Assembly (NCBI RefSeq): GCF_025359345.1
Contig: NZ_JANYGQ010000009.1
Span: 310,001 to 374,000, forward strand
DNA from: Mucilaginibacter sp.
GTDB lineage: Bacteria; Bacteroidota; Bacteroidia; Sphingobacteriales; Sphingobacteriaceae
Reading direction: 5' to 3'
DNA length: 64,000 nt
This document shows, in pieces, positions 52,246-60,080 of this stretch. How positions within the stretch are numbered: position 1 is the stretch's first letter; each line of letters opens with the position of its first letter. Both the position numbers and the translations under genes were made by a program. The notes under the pieces are model-generated. The model made no database searches, was not told where the DNA came from, and saw nothing but the letters and a program-made list of their open reading frames with translations.

Positions 52246-52941
52246 TTATTTTATAGGAAGATGATAATGCAATGCCAGTTTAAAAATGCAAAGTGAAACA
52301 AAATCGACACAGGCATGGGTGATAATCAATATTTTGATGTTGCGGTACCATTGGTAATGTATGGCAAACACCACACCAAACAACGTGGCAAAAATAACTT
52401 CGCCAAGGCTGTGGTAACGGTAATGGATTAAGCCAAATGCCAATGATGATATAATCACCGGCATGTACTTGTTTTTAAAAAGCACCTCCAGCCGCGGCAC
52501 CAGGTAGCCACGGAATATTAATTCTTCGGTGATGCCGGCAGTTACCGCAGTAAGTATCAGCATTGGCCAGCTGGTGGCCACTATGCCGATCAGGCGTAGC
52601 AACAGTGTGCGGTCATCATGATAGCCAAACAGCGCCGGGGCTTTTGACACGATGCCCGCGCCGATGCCTAAAAGATAGAGCGCACCAAACGATGCAAAGT
52701 AAAACCCGGCATTATATTTTTTATCGGCCCAAAGCAGCAGTTTGTTTTTTTCAATCGAGGCAGCATAAAAGTACAGTAGCAGTACTTCTCCCCATATCAC
52801 CACCCGGGAACTCACTATGCGGGCTGCAGTAAATTGCCCTTCGTGGTAAAACAGCTGACCAATAACCGGGAAGTAAAAAATAGCAAATACAATACCGGCA
52901 ATTAAAATAGCATTGCTGGGCTTAAGGGGTGTTGCATTCAT
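52246..52941 (-). CDS. CPBP family intramembrane metalloprotease
   Basis: The 231-residue protein has about seven hydrophobic spans. The catalytic motif TAGITEELIFRGYLVPRL holds E139, E140 and R144; H173 is in FGLIHYRYH, and a further histidine near 212 completes the family set. CPBP proteases (Abi/CAAX type) process membrane peptides; some relate to bacteriocin immunity. No peptide substrate gene is adjacent. Confidence 0.88.
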   Translation of the reverse strand: MNATPLKPSNAILIAGIVFAIFYFPVIGQLFYHEGQFTAARIVSSRVVIWGEVLLLYFYAASIEKNKLLLWADKKYNAGFYFASFGALYLLGIGAGIVSKAPALFGYHDDRTLLLRLIGIVATSWPMLILTAVTAGITEELIFRGYLVPRLEVLFKNKYMPVIISSLAFGLIHYRYHSLGEVIFATLFGVVFAIHYQWYRNIKILIITHACVDFVSLCIFKLALHYHLPIK

Positions 52942-53043
52942 TTACAATTGTGGGTTGGGGGTTGCAGGTTAAATATAGAAAATATATTAAAAGAATGCTT
53001 TGACCACAAGCAAATCATTCCCCCTTCAGGGCGCCAGGGGGCA

Positions 53044-53074
53044 CAAAAAAAGCTCCCCGATCCTTCGGAGAGCT
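53044..53074 (-). terminator. terminator of the RRM gene
   Basis: On the minus strand the stem formed by 53051-53060 (AGCTCCCCGA) and 53065-53074 (TCGGAGAGCT) is followed by seven T residues (53050-53044 read in reverse). It lies 35 bp downstream of the gene at 53109. Confidence 0.85.
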
Positions 53075-53108
53075 TTTCCCAATAAAAAAGAATATTATTA
53101 TTTGGCTG

Positions 53109-53405
53109 TTAATTGCGCCTGAAACCACCTTTGTTTCCACCGCCGCCACCAGTAAAACCGGGGCCCTTATCTTCAGCTACGTTAACTGTAATACGGCGGC
53201 CATAATAACTTGCTCCGTTCATGCACCTAATCGCCTCTTTCGCCTCGTCATCATTAGCCATTTCAACAAAACCAAAACCTTTACTCTCTTTTGTCTCGCG
53301 GTCCTTAATAATCCTGAGCGACCTTACGGGCCCAAAATCACCAAACACAGCGGATAATTCGGCCTCATCCACCTCAAGTGGCAAGCCTGCAATAAATACT
53401 TTCAT
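53109..53405 (-). CDS. RRM RNA-binding protein
   Basis: The 98-residue protein has one RNA recognition motif: RNP2 is VFIAGLP near residue 3 and RNP1 is KGFGFVEM near residue 42. The end is a short Gly-rich tail (GPGFTGGGGGNKGGFRRN). Such cold-shock-like proteins bind single-stranded RNA. I prefer the ATG giving MKVFIAGLP over one codon upstream. Confidence 0.92.
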   Translation of the reverse strand: MKVFIAGLPLEVDEAELSAVFGDFGPVRSLRIIKDRETKESKGFGFVEMANDDEAKEAIRCMNGASYYGRRITVNVAEDKGPGFTGGGGGNKGGFRRN

Positions 53406-53614
53406 CAATGTTTTTAAATTTATGCAAATGTACGCAAAAAAAGGCGTATTTCGGGCAGGTGAACGCCGAATAGTTAAAGGCGAAAGGTTTTATTACGTTG
53501 GGATGATGATGATGAATTTCGGATGTCGCATGTCCGATTTCGGATTCAGCGAAATTGGAGTAATTGCCATCATCCTTCTGGCTATGAACCATGAACCATC
53601 AACTATGAACTCCC

Positions 53615-54202
53615 CTACTTCAGCTTCAAATTAAACGTACCCTCAACTTTGTAAACGGGAGCATTTGATTTATCGTCGGGAGCGAGCCAGGCGTGAAAGG
53701 TGCCTTTGGCCAGCACGCTGTCCTGGTTGTATTTATCGATGTGGATGGTACCAAAGTCTTTTTGGCCGGCATATTTGCTGAGCGAATACTGGAAGCCTTC
53801 GGTTTTATAACCCGGGCCAAGTAAAAACTGGCCACCGGCAATATCGCCGTTCTTGTCGGCATGCGCGTAACCTGTCGAGCTGATGCCAAAGCTCATGTTA
53901 TGGTCTTTATTTATGGCGGTTATGCCGAAATAGCGCTTGCTGTCGTCGGCATCATCATGCACATTAATAAAGGCTATTGAATCCTTAGCTGCGTCAAACA
54001 AATAGGTCGAATCTTTTATGGTGATGCTAAGCGTACCTGAGGCAGCTAAAAAATTGGTGGGCGATGATGTACTGTCGGCAGTAAGGCTGGCTTTGGTTAC
54101 GCTATTATCTTTCACATCGCTATCCTTTTGGCACGATGCAAGCACCGCCACAAAGCATAACATAATGAAAGATATAAGGTAAGTAAACCTTCTGTTGCCC
54201 AT
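53615..54202 (-). CDS. hypothetical lipoprotein
   Basis: The 195-residue protein has a lipobox (AVLASC, Cys24 followed by QKDSD). The body is beta-rich (LAASGTLSITIKDSTYLFDA, VYKVEGTFNLKLK). It resembles DUF6252-style small lipoproteins of Bacteroidota, but the match is only by look. Its 3' side is another iterated-word repeat. Confidence 0.65.
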   Translation of the reverse strand: MGNRRFTYLISFIMLCFVAVLASCQKDSDVKDNSVTKASLTADSTSSPTNFLAASGTLSITIKDSTYLFDAAKDSIAFINVHDDADDSKRYFGITAINKDHNMSFGISSTGYAHADKNGDIAGGQFLLGPGYKTEGFQYSLSKYAGQKDFGTIHIDKYNQDSVLAKGTFHAWLAPDDKSNAPVYKVEGTFNLKLK

Positions 54203-54301
54203 ATTTTGAATTAATAGTTAAATCTACAAATTAATTAACGAAGATAAAACATCTATAGTTGCCTCTATGTCAAATTTAATTAACAATTTAACATTTTTAA
54301 C

Positions 54302-54518
54302 CTTACTTAACGTGAGTTCGATATAAGAACAAGATGCTTTGAATTGCTGGCGACACCACAATAGCTGGTCGTCGCCTCACCCTGCCCTCTCCAAAGGAGA
54401 GGGTTCTAAAAAGGAATTTCCGACGAGCGAAGCTCAAGTCCTCTCCTTTGGAGAGGATTTAGGTGAGGCCACGATGAAGCTTGTGGATACCAATTTTTAT
54501 GTCGAACTAATCTTACTT
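54302..54518. mobile_element. MITE-like element, copy 2, inverted
   Basis: The element spans about 54309-54511 (203 bp) and is the reverse complement of the one at 35545-35764, clearly alike along its whole length with small indels. Its ends are GAGTTCGATATAAGAAC and, inverted, TTTTTATGTCGAACT. CTTACTT flanks it at 54302-54308 and 54512-54518, a likely target duplication. The 54203-54687 gap contains no gene besides it. Confidence 0.8.
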
Positions 54519-54655
54519 GGTAACAATTCTGTTTAACACTTTGTTGGCCATTAATTTAATTGAATTTTACTCAACCGAAAAAGAAATTCTTTTATAATAT
54601 TTTGCTAAAAATATTTGCATTTTAATTTTAATTTCTCTATCTTTACATTACTTTT

Positions 54656-54669
54656 ATGCCAATTGGCAT
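54656..54669. promoter_or_regulatory. palindromic site upstream of the small terminase gene
   Basis: ATGCCAATTGGCAT is a perfect palindrome 19 bp before the start codon at 54688, followed by TTTAAT. It matches 45566-45579 with one base changed. Confidence 0.65.
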
Positions 54670-54687
54670 TTTAATCATAAAAACATC

Positions 54688-55152
54688 ATGAACCAACCTT
54701 ATTTAGCCAGTGAGGCTTCCCTCACCAGCCGTATTAACGATTATTTTATTTTTATTGAGGGCGAATATCACCTGGAAAACAAACCGGGTAAAGAAACCAA
54801 AGACCAGCCCGCCCCCGCCCAAAAAATGTGGGACCGCGAGCCGCAACCGGCTACCTTTACCGACCTGGCCCTTCACTTAGGTTTTAACAGTCTGCAGGCG
54901 TTTGATAATTATACCGAAAACGGCAAATTTAACGAGACATTAAAGTGGGGCCGCCTCCGCATTGAGGCATCGTACGAACGCAAGCTGCATGCACAATCGG
55001 CTGCGGGAGCGATATTTGCGCTTAAAAACATGGGATGGAATGAACGTGGCGAAGCAAAACAGCAACCCGAGGGGCCTAAAACAGTAACGGTTACCGTATT
55101 GGATAGTGGCCCACGGCCAGCCGAAAGCGAAAAGGAAGTAGTGTTAAGTTAA
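54688..55152 (+). CDS. phage terminase small subunit-like protein
   Basis: The 154-residue protein has a helix-turn-helix-like segment (PATFTDLALHLGFNSLQAFDNYTENGKFN, in part) and helical oligomerisation region (GRLRIEASYERKLHAQSAAGAIFALKNMGWNER) as in gp3-type DNA-packaging small subunits of Bacteroidota phages. It would recognise phage DNA and hand it to the large subunit. The large subunit gene lies 1.2 kb further on, beyond two minus-strand lipoprotein genes, an unusual gap. Confidence 0.75.
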   Translation: MNQPYLASEASLTSRINDYFIFIEGEYHLENKPGKETKDQPAPAQKMWDREPQPATFTDLALHLGFNSLQAFDNYTENGKFNETLKWGRLRIEASYERKLHAQSAAGAIFALKNMGWNERGEAKQQPEGPKTVTVTVLDSGPRPAESEKEVVLS

Positions 55153-55241
55153 TAGTCCTTAGTCGGAAGTCTTGAGTCAGAAAAGGCAAGAATTCGACTT
55201 CAGACTTCCGACTTAAGACTCAAGACTAACCGTCAGTAATA
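55153..55241. repeat. iterated GAAGTCTTGAGTC inverted repeat
   Basis: TTAGTCGGAAGTCTTGAGTC near 55160 is mirrored by GACTTCCGACTTAAGACTCAAG near 55204-55226 (22 bases, split as GACTTCCGACTTA and AGACTCAAG). It separates the terminase small subunit gene from the convergent lipoprotein gene. Confidence 0.5.
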
Positions 55242-55703
55242 TTATAAGCTGGCCCTGGTAAAGTAATAGTCGTCTACCTCGGTATTAAATTTTCCGCTAC
55301 TGGACGGATCGGGTATCTTGCTTTCATAGTGTATGGAAAATTCGGTTTCGGTTAGTTTGGTTATGGTTTCCTCAATACCTGCACCACCGGTTACATACTG
55401 TGTTATAACATTGTTCTTCAGCGTGTATTGAAAAGTATTCAGGCTTGGCGCATCTTTTGCCCCCTGAGCCGATTGTACCCCGGTGCCATCGGAAAAGTAT
55501 TGTGTAAAATCGTATTTGGTGTATGATGTTCTGATGGTTTCACCTGTCTGCACACCGTCTTTAACCAGCTTCAAATCGTGCTTGGTCATTTGCCACTTGC
55601 CAACCACCGTTATTGTTGTGTTTATGTTTGCCGGGTCTTTTTTGCATGCCTGCAAACACAACAATACCGCCGGTAATATCAGAAGTAAGTATTTGTGTTT
55701 CAT
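55242..55703 (-). CDS. lipocalin-like lipoprotein
   Basis: The 153-residue protein starts MKHKYLLLILPAVLLCLQAC with lipobox Cys20 then KKD, and its body is the lipocalin-like GKWQMTKHDLKLVKDGVQTG followed by beta strands to DDYYFTRASL. It resembles the 22166-22699 protein. It lies on the opposite strand between the two terminase genes, like a phage moron gene. Confidence 0.72.
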   Translation of the reverse strand: MKHKYLLLILPAVLLCLQACKKDPANINTTITVVGKWQMTKHDLKLVKDGVQTGETIRTSYTKYDFTQYFSDGTGVQSAQGAKDAPSLNTFQYTLKNNVITQYVTGGAGIEETITKLTETEFSIHYESKIPDPSSSGKFNTEVDDYYFTRASL

Positions 55704-55763
55704 AACCTTGCGTTTAAAAGATAAATGTAGCAATTGTTTTGCTAACAAATGCTACCCGCGCCG

Positions 55764-56324
55764 CTAAAAAGCCAGTGTGTACGAATAATCAGTCATGTGC
55801 AAATAACGGTTGGTGGTAGCATCCTGTGTAACTGTGGTGGTGTACTCCACGTGTAGTTTTAGTGTTGCTGCTGTTAATTCGGTTACATACACAACGTGCG
55901 CAAACAGTTTTATTACAGATGGGGAGCCCGAGCCGGCAGTTATTATGCCCTGGTTAAAGCCCGCTAAGTCAGGGGTCGACAGTTTTAATTCTGTTGGAGT
56001 TAATGCAAAGGTGCCCCTTACTGTATCGGCACTGATTACACTGCCTGGCGACGTATTGCCTATTCCAGCCGAATTAAAATAGCTGGTTGCTATGAAATTA
56101 TGGTCGGCCCTAAACTCAACAACGGCAATTTGGGTATCCGACACCCCAAGGGTTGACGCAGACTTTATGGCACCATCAACGTACAAACTCGACGTTTGCT
56201 TAACCAGGTTCCACTTTCCAATCATCATAGCCTCCTGGCTATTGGCCGGCTTATTACCATTTTTTCCGCAGGCCGAAAGCAGGACCACACAGGCAATGGG
56301 TATTAGAAAACATAAGCGCTTCAT
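55764..56324 (-). CDS. lipocalin-like lipoprotein
   Basis: The 186-residue protein has lipobox Cys19 (VVLLSACGK), then MIGKWNLVKQTSSLYVDGAI and a beta-rich body ending YLHMTDYSYTLAF. It is a paralogue in style of the neighbour at 55242-55703 and lies on the opposite strand from the terminase genes that flank the pair. Confidence 0.72.
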   Translation of the reverse strand: MKRLCFLIPIACVVLLSACGKNGNKPANSQEAMMIGKWNLVKQTSSLYVDGAIKSASTLGVSDTQIAVVEFRADHNFIATSYFNSAGIGNTSPGSVISADTVRGTFALTPTELKLSTPDLAGFNQGIITAGSGSPSVIKLFAHVVYVTELTAATLKLHVEYTTTVTQDATTNRYLHMTDYSYTLAF

Positions 56325-56380
56325 AATTAACTGGCTAATAAACTGCTAATCAAATATAAGAATAAATCAAAAATTTAAAA

Positions 56381-57616
56381 ATGATCCCTCAACAAGCATC
56401 GGTATTATTTAAAAGTAATTATACGTCTAATAATCAAGTAATTATTAACCAGGGCGGCACAAGCTCAGGGAAGACTTTTTCCATTCTCCAGGTACTTTTT
56501 TGCATTGCGTGCCAAAACGAACGGTTAGTAATTACAATTGCAGGCCAGGATATCCCCAATCTTAAAGCGGGTGCCCTGCGCGATGCATTATCAATTTATT
56601 ATTCGTGGCCCGAATTACAGGCTCTGGTAAAAAGTTATAACAAAACCGACCGGATCTTTGAGTTTCATAACGGCACAATCATCGAATTTAAAAGCTACGA
56701 TAATGCGCAGGATGCGAAATCAGGAAAGCGGGATTACCTTTTTGTGAACGAGGCCAACGGCGTAGCTTATGATGTTTATACCGAGCTGGCACTGCGGACG
56801 CGGGAGAAAATATTTATCGACTATAACCCCAATAATGCCTTTTGGGTGCACGATAGCTTAATGGGCAGGCCGGGTGTACAGGTTATTATATCCGATCACC
56901 GGCACAATCCTTTTCTATCGGCCCAAACAAAAGAAAAAATTGAGGCCCTTAAACTCGAGGATGAAGAACAATGGCGCGTTTATGCCCGCGGGTTAACCGG
57001 CAAAATAACCGGGCTGATATTTAATAACTGGTTTGTTTGCGAAACTATTCCCGAAGATGCCAAACTAATTGCCGCCGGGCTCGATTTTGGTTTTACCAAC
57101 GACCAAACCGGCTTTGTATTGGTTTACCGCCAAAACGGCGAACTTTGGATTGATGAGATAATTTATGAAACAGGACTCACCAATACTGATATTTCGGCGG
57201 CATTGATTGATAAAGGCATCCGCAAAAGCATAGACATTATAGCCGACAGCGCCGAGCCAAAATCAATTGAAGAGCTTACCCGCCTGGGCTGGAAAATAAC
57301 CGGTGCAAAAAAGGGTGCCGACAGTGTAAACAGCTCCATAGATATTTTAAAACGATACCGCCTTAACATAACCCGCCGCAGCGTAAACCTCCGTAATGAA
57401 CTCGCCCGCTACAAATGGCGCACCGATCGCGGCGGCCGCACCCTTAACGAACCCGTAGACTCATGGAACCATTTGATTGACCCGATACGGTATGTAGCCT
57501 TGAACAAATTGCGCACAACTAACAAAAGCAAAAGAACAAGCTGGCTGGCGAAGGCCCCCCAGCCCCCTAAAGGGGGAGTTGATTATTGGGCGGTAGTGGG
57601 TGATTGGAAATATTAA
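56381..57616 (+). CDS. terL: phage terminase large subunit
   Basis: The 411-residue protein is a PBSX-type terminase. Walker A is GGTSSGKT at residues 25-32, Walker B is DYLFVNEA at 118-125, and the RNaseH-like nuclease has D235 in GLDFGFT, an acidic DSAEPKSIEEL and DSWNHLIDP near the end. It would package DNA using ATP and cut it. All parts appear intact. The last residues (APQPPKGGVDYWAVVGDWKY) come partly from a GC-rich palindromic repeat inserted in the gene end, so the natural C-terminus is probably altered. No portal gene follows. Confidence 0.9.
   Translation: MIPQQASVLFKSNYTSNNQVIINQGGTSSGKTFSILQVLFCIACQNERLVITIAGQDIPNLKAGALRDALSIYYSWPELQALVKSYNKTDRIFEFHNGTIIEFKSYDNAQDAKSGKRDYLFVNEANGVAYDVYTELALRTREKIFIDYNPNNAFWVHDSLMGRPGVQVIISDHRHNPFLSAQTKEKIEALKLEDEEQWRVYARGLTGKITGLIFNNWFVCETIPEDAKLIAAGLDFGFTNDQTGFVLVYRQNGELWIDEIIYETGLTNTDISAALIDKGIRKSIDIIADSAEPKSIEELTRLGWKITGAKKGADSVNSSIDILKRYRLNITRRSVNLRNELARYKWRTDRGGRTLNEPVDSWNHLIDPIRYVALNKLRTTNKSKRTSWLAKAPQPPKGGVDYWAVVGDWKY
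57554..57578. repeat. GC-rich palindromic repeat inside terL
   Basis: GCCCCCCAGCCCCCTAAAGG followed by GGGAG lies in the last codons of the terminase gene and is read as the peptide APQPPKGG. Confidence 0.75.
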
Positions 57617-57639
57617 TAAATAAAATACACCATTAAGAA

Positions 57640-58520
57640 ATGACATTATTTAAAAAACAAAAAGCTCCCCCGCCGGCTGGCGGAGGTTGGGGGGCCAAAA
57701 CATTAAAAACAACCACCGGTAAATTAGCGGTAAGCATCCCCTCCACCCTCGCCGAAATTACCCTGGGGCAGATGATGGCACTGCAGCAAAACCCAAACCT
57801 GGGCGACATGGAAGCCATCAGCATACTTTCGGGTATCCCGGTTCAGGAATTGCAGAACGTACAAAGCATGGATGATTTTGCCATATTTGGCGAGGCAGTG
57901 TTATCCCTATCGCAACAGATAAAATATCTTTATGATAGTGATGCCATCCCCAAAAAAGTCACGTTTTCAAATGGTAAAACGGTAAACGTAATCAGCAATT
58001 TATCGGTTGAGCCGGCCGGGGCGTTTATGGCTGCGAGGGATATCATTGGTGATGAAATAAGCGAACATATTAAGCTTTATGGCGATGAGGACTGGCCGCA
58101 ATATTTCAACCCATCGTTAAAAGCATGTTGCCAGGTGCTTGCCCATTACTTTTATTGCCGCGCAACAGGCAAACCATACAACGAGTACGAAGCCGACGAA
58201 TTTACAGCCGAAATAAAAAAGCTTGGGGTAACGGAGGCGCTGCCCATAGCCAAACATTTTTTTACCTGCTATCCCAGCTTATCGAAGCCGAAAACAGGCT
58301 TCTTTCATCGGCTCCAACGCCGCTTGAACGAAAGGCTGGCATACAGGCGTTCGAAAAGTTTAAATACATCAACACCGTAAACTCACTTGCCGGCGGCGAT
58401 ATCACCAAATGGTCGCTGGTGCTGAATATGCCTTACGAACGTGTTTTAACCAAGCTGCTGTTAAACAAAACGGAAGCAGAGTATCAAAAACGGTATTCGG
58501 AATTACTTTCAGCGCAGTAG
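57640..58520 (+). CDS. tail-chaperone-like protein, two frames joined by -1 shift
   Basis: One frame runs 57640-58380 (246 residues), the overlapping -1 frame runs to 58520. The -1 frame gives the natural continuation: after LPIAKHFF it reads YLLSQLIEAENRLLSSAPTP and then DITKWSLVLNMPYERVLTKLLLNK, a pattern seen in extended tail assembly chaperones. The shift point is a T7 run at 58257-58263, reading CAT TTT TTT A, an ideal slippery sequence; the joined product is 293 residues. Tail-assembly chaperones of the lambda G/GT type use just such a shift. A sequencing or mutational loss of one T is the alternative. Residues near 7-18 (KAPPPAGGGWGA) come from a repeat. Confidence 0.6.
57664..57696. 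repeat. GC-rich palindromic repeat inside the chaperone-like gene
   Basis: GCTCCCCCGCCGGCTGGCGG followed by AGGTTGGGGGGCC is read as APPPAGGGWGA near the protein start. It is inverted relative to 57554-57578, so the pair brackets the terL stop codon. Confidence 0.7.
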
Positions 58521-58532
58521 GTCGCTCCCCCG

Positions 58533-58687
58533 CGTCATTGCGAGAAACGAAGCAACCCCTGCACATGCAAATCAATGAAGCAAAAATCTTATGGAGACCT
58601 ATCGGCCGCATTTAGGACACCAAAAAATAGCGGCCAATGACTGTCCTGCGTGGTCCGCCAGCTGGCGGATCGTTCCTTATAATGACG
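58533..58687. repeat. REP-like inverted repeat, copy G
   Basis: CGTCATTGCGAGAAACGAAG at 58533 is mirrored by GATCGTTCCTTATAATGACG at 58668-58687, with inner pairs GGCCGC/GCGGCC and TCCGCCAGCTGGCGGA. It fills the gap between the chaperone-like gene and the tail-fibre gene. Confidence 0.75.
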
Positions 58688-58743
58688 CCCGAATAATCAC
58701 TAATTCAATAATTCACTAACTCACTAATTCACAAGTTACCCCC

Positions 58744-59645
58744 ATGCCCATCCGCAACCAAATTGAAGCCGTTGTGCAAACGCTCACCGGCTCGCCAACT
58801 TTTATTTATGGCACCGCAAACGAAAAAACACTCTTATCGGCGTTAATGGCAACTTTTACATCAATACATCAACCTACAAGCTCTTCGGTCCGAAAACTGC
58901 CGGCTTTTGGGGTGATGGCATTTCCCTGTTAGGTGTCAGTATCCCAACTGGCGGAACAACCGGGCAGGTATTGACAAAAGTTGACGGTACAGATTATAAT
59001 ACCGACTGGCAAGATAACTCGTTTGCAAACCTAAATGGTTCCCCCGCTGATAACACAAACCTGGCTGCAGCTTTAGCCGCCAAACAAAACTCCCTCGGCT
59101 ACACCGCCGAAAACGCAGCAAATAAAAACAGCGCTAATGGTTATGCCGGGCTTGATGGTTCGGGTAAAGTGGCCGCAGCACAGTTGCCATCGTATGTTGA
59201 CGATGTTGTAGAGTTTGCAAACTTTGCCGCGCTACCAGCTACCGGCGAAACCGGCAAGATATACGTTACCCTTGATACCAATGCCGAATACCGCTGGAGT
59301 GGCAGTACCTACATCCAACTGGTCGCATCGCCCGGCAGCACTGATGCTGTACCTGAAGGCAGTACTAACAAATACTTTACTGCCGCCAGGGTTTTAGCTA
59401 CCCTTTTAACCGGAATCGGCTTTAGCAGCGCAACAGCCATAACTGCCACAGACACTATTTTAAGTGCATTGGGGAAGCTACAGGCACAATTTACCGCACT
59501 ATTTAAAATACCTGCGGGGGGTACGGTGGGGCAGGTATTGGCGAAAACAAGCAATGCCGACGGAGATACGCTATGGGTAGATGCACCAATCGGCGGCGGC
59601 AGTTCATCAAATATTTCATATAACTTTTACCAATCAATTTTATAA
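58744..59645 (+). pseudogene. phage tail fibre-like gene, frameshifted
   Basis: The start MPIRNQIEAVVQTLTGSPTF is in one frame; the fibre reading that follows, NTLIGVNGNFYINTSTYKLF through TAGFWGDGISLLG, lies in the -1 frame from about 58825 and runs to 59645. The fibre part has collagen-free repeats typical of Bacteroidota phage fibres (GTTGQVLTKVDGTDYNTDW, NGYAGLDGSGKVAAAQLPSY, GGTVGQVLAKTSNADGDTLW). The change falls near an A6 run at about 58823-58830. Loss of one base or an internal deletion explains it. The stop overlaps the next start (TAATG). Confidence 0.65.
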
Positions 59646-60079
59646 TGGATAGTTCATCAAATACCACATCTTTTGCCACATTAACGGGCACCTATCCGGG
59701 CGTAAAATTAGCGTCAGGTTTATCGATTAACACAGATACGTTAATATGCTCCGGCGGCAGTCATGCCAGCATTGTACTGGACGTTTTATTTCGCAATTTG
59801 GATGCTTCTAACGCCCGCAATTTTGATATTATAATTTGCCCAACAAGTTCAAACGCCACCGATTATTACAACAGGGCTCAAATAGGCGTCCCCGCAAATG
59901 CCGGCAACAATGGCACCGTCACATTAGCATCATTAGCTGCCTTAATGCCTACACTTTTTGACCTTGATTTAGCTGGTAACCGTGTGTTAACGCTTGAAAG
60001 TGGCGTTTCAATTTATGTAAGGAACAAGGCAGAGTTAACGGCTGATGTTTACGTAATGACAAAATTGAGGAGTTTTTAA
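59645..60079 (+). CDS. hypothetical phage structural protein
   Basis: The 144-residue protein is Ser/Thr/Asn-rich with beta strands (HASIVLDVLFRNLDASNARNFDIIICPTS, in part) and ends VYVMTKLRSF. It overlaps the fibre stop by one base and precedes the beta-helix gene by one base, so it is part of a tail or fibre operon. No family is recognised. Confidence 0.6.
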   Translation: MDSSSNTTSFATLTGTYPGVKLASGLSINTDTLICSGGSHASIVLDVLFRNLDASNARNFDIIICPTSSNATDYYNRAQIGVPANAGNNGTVTLASLAALMPTLFDLDLAGNRVLTLESGVSIYVRNKAELTADVYVMTKLRSF

Positions 60080-60080
60080 A

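Noticed and set aside
58125..58520. Separate gene in the -1 frame
   Set aside because: Its first 45 or so residues are meaningless overlap with the upstream frame and it lacks its own start signal; it fits better as the extension reached by frameshift.
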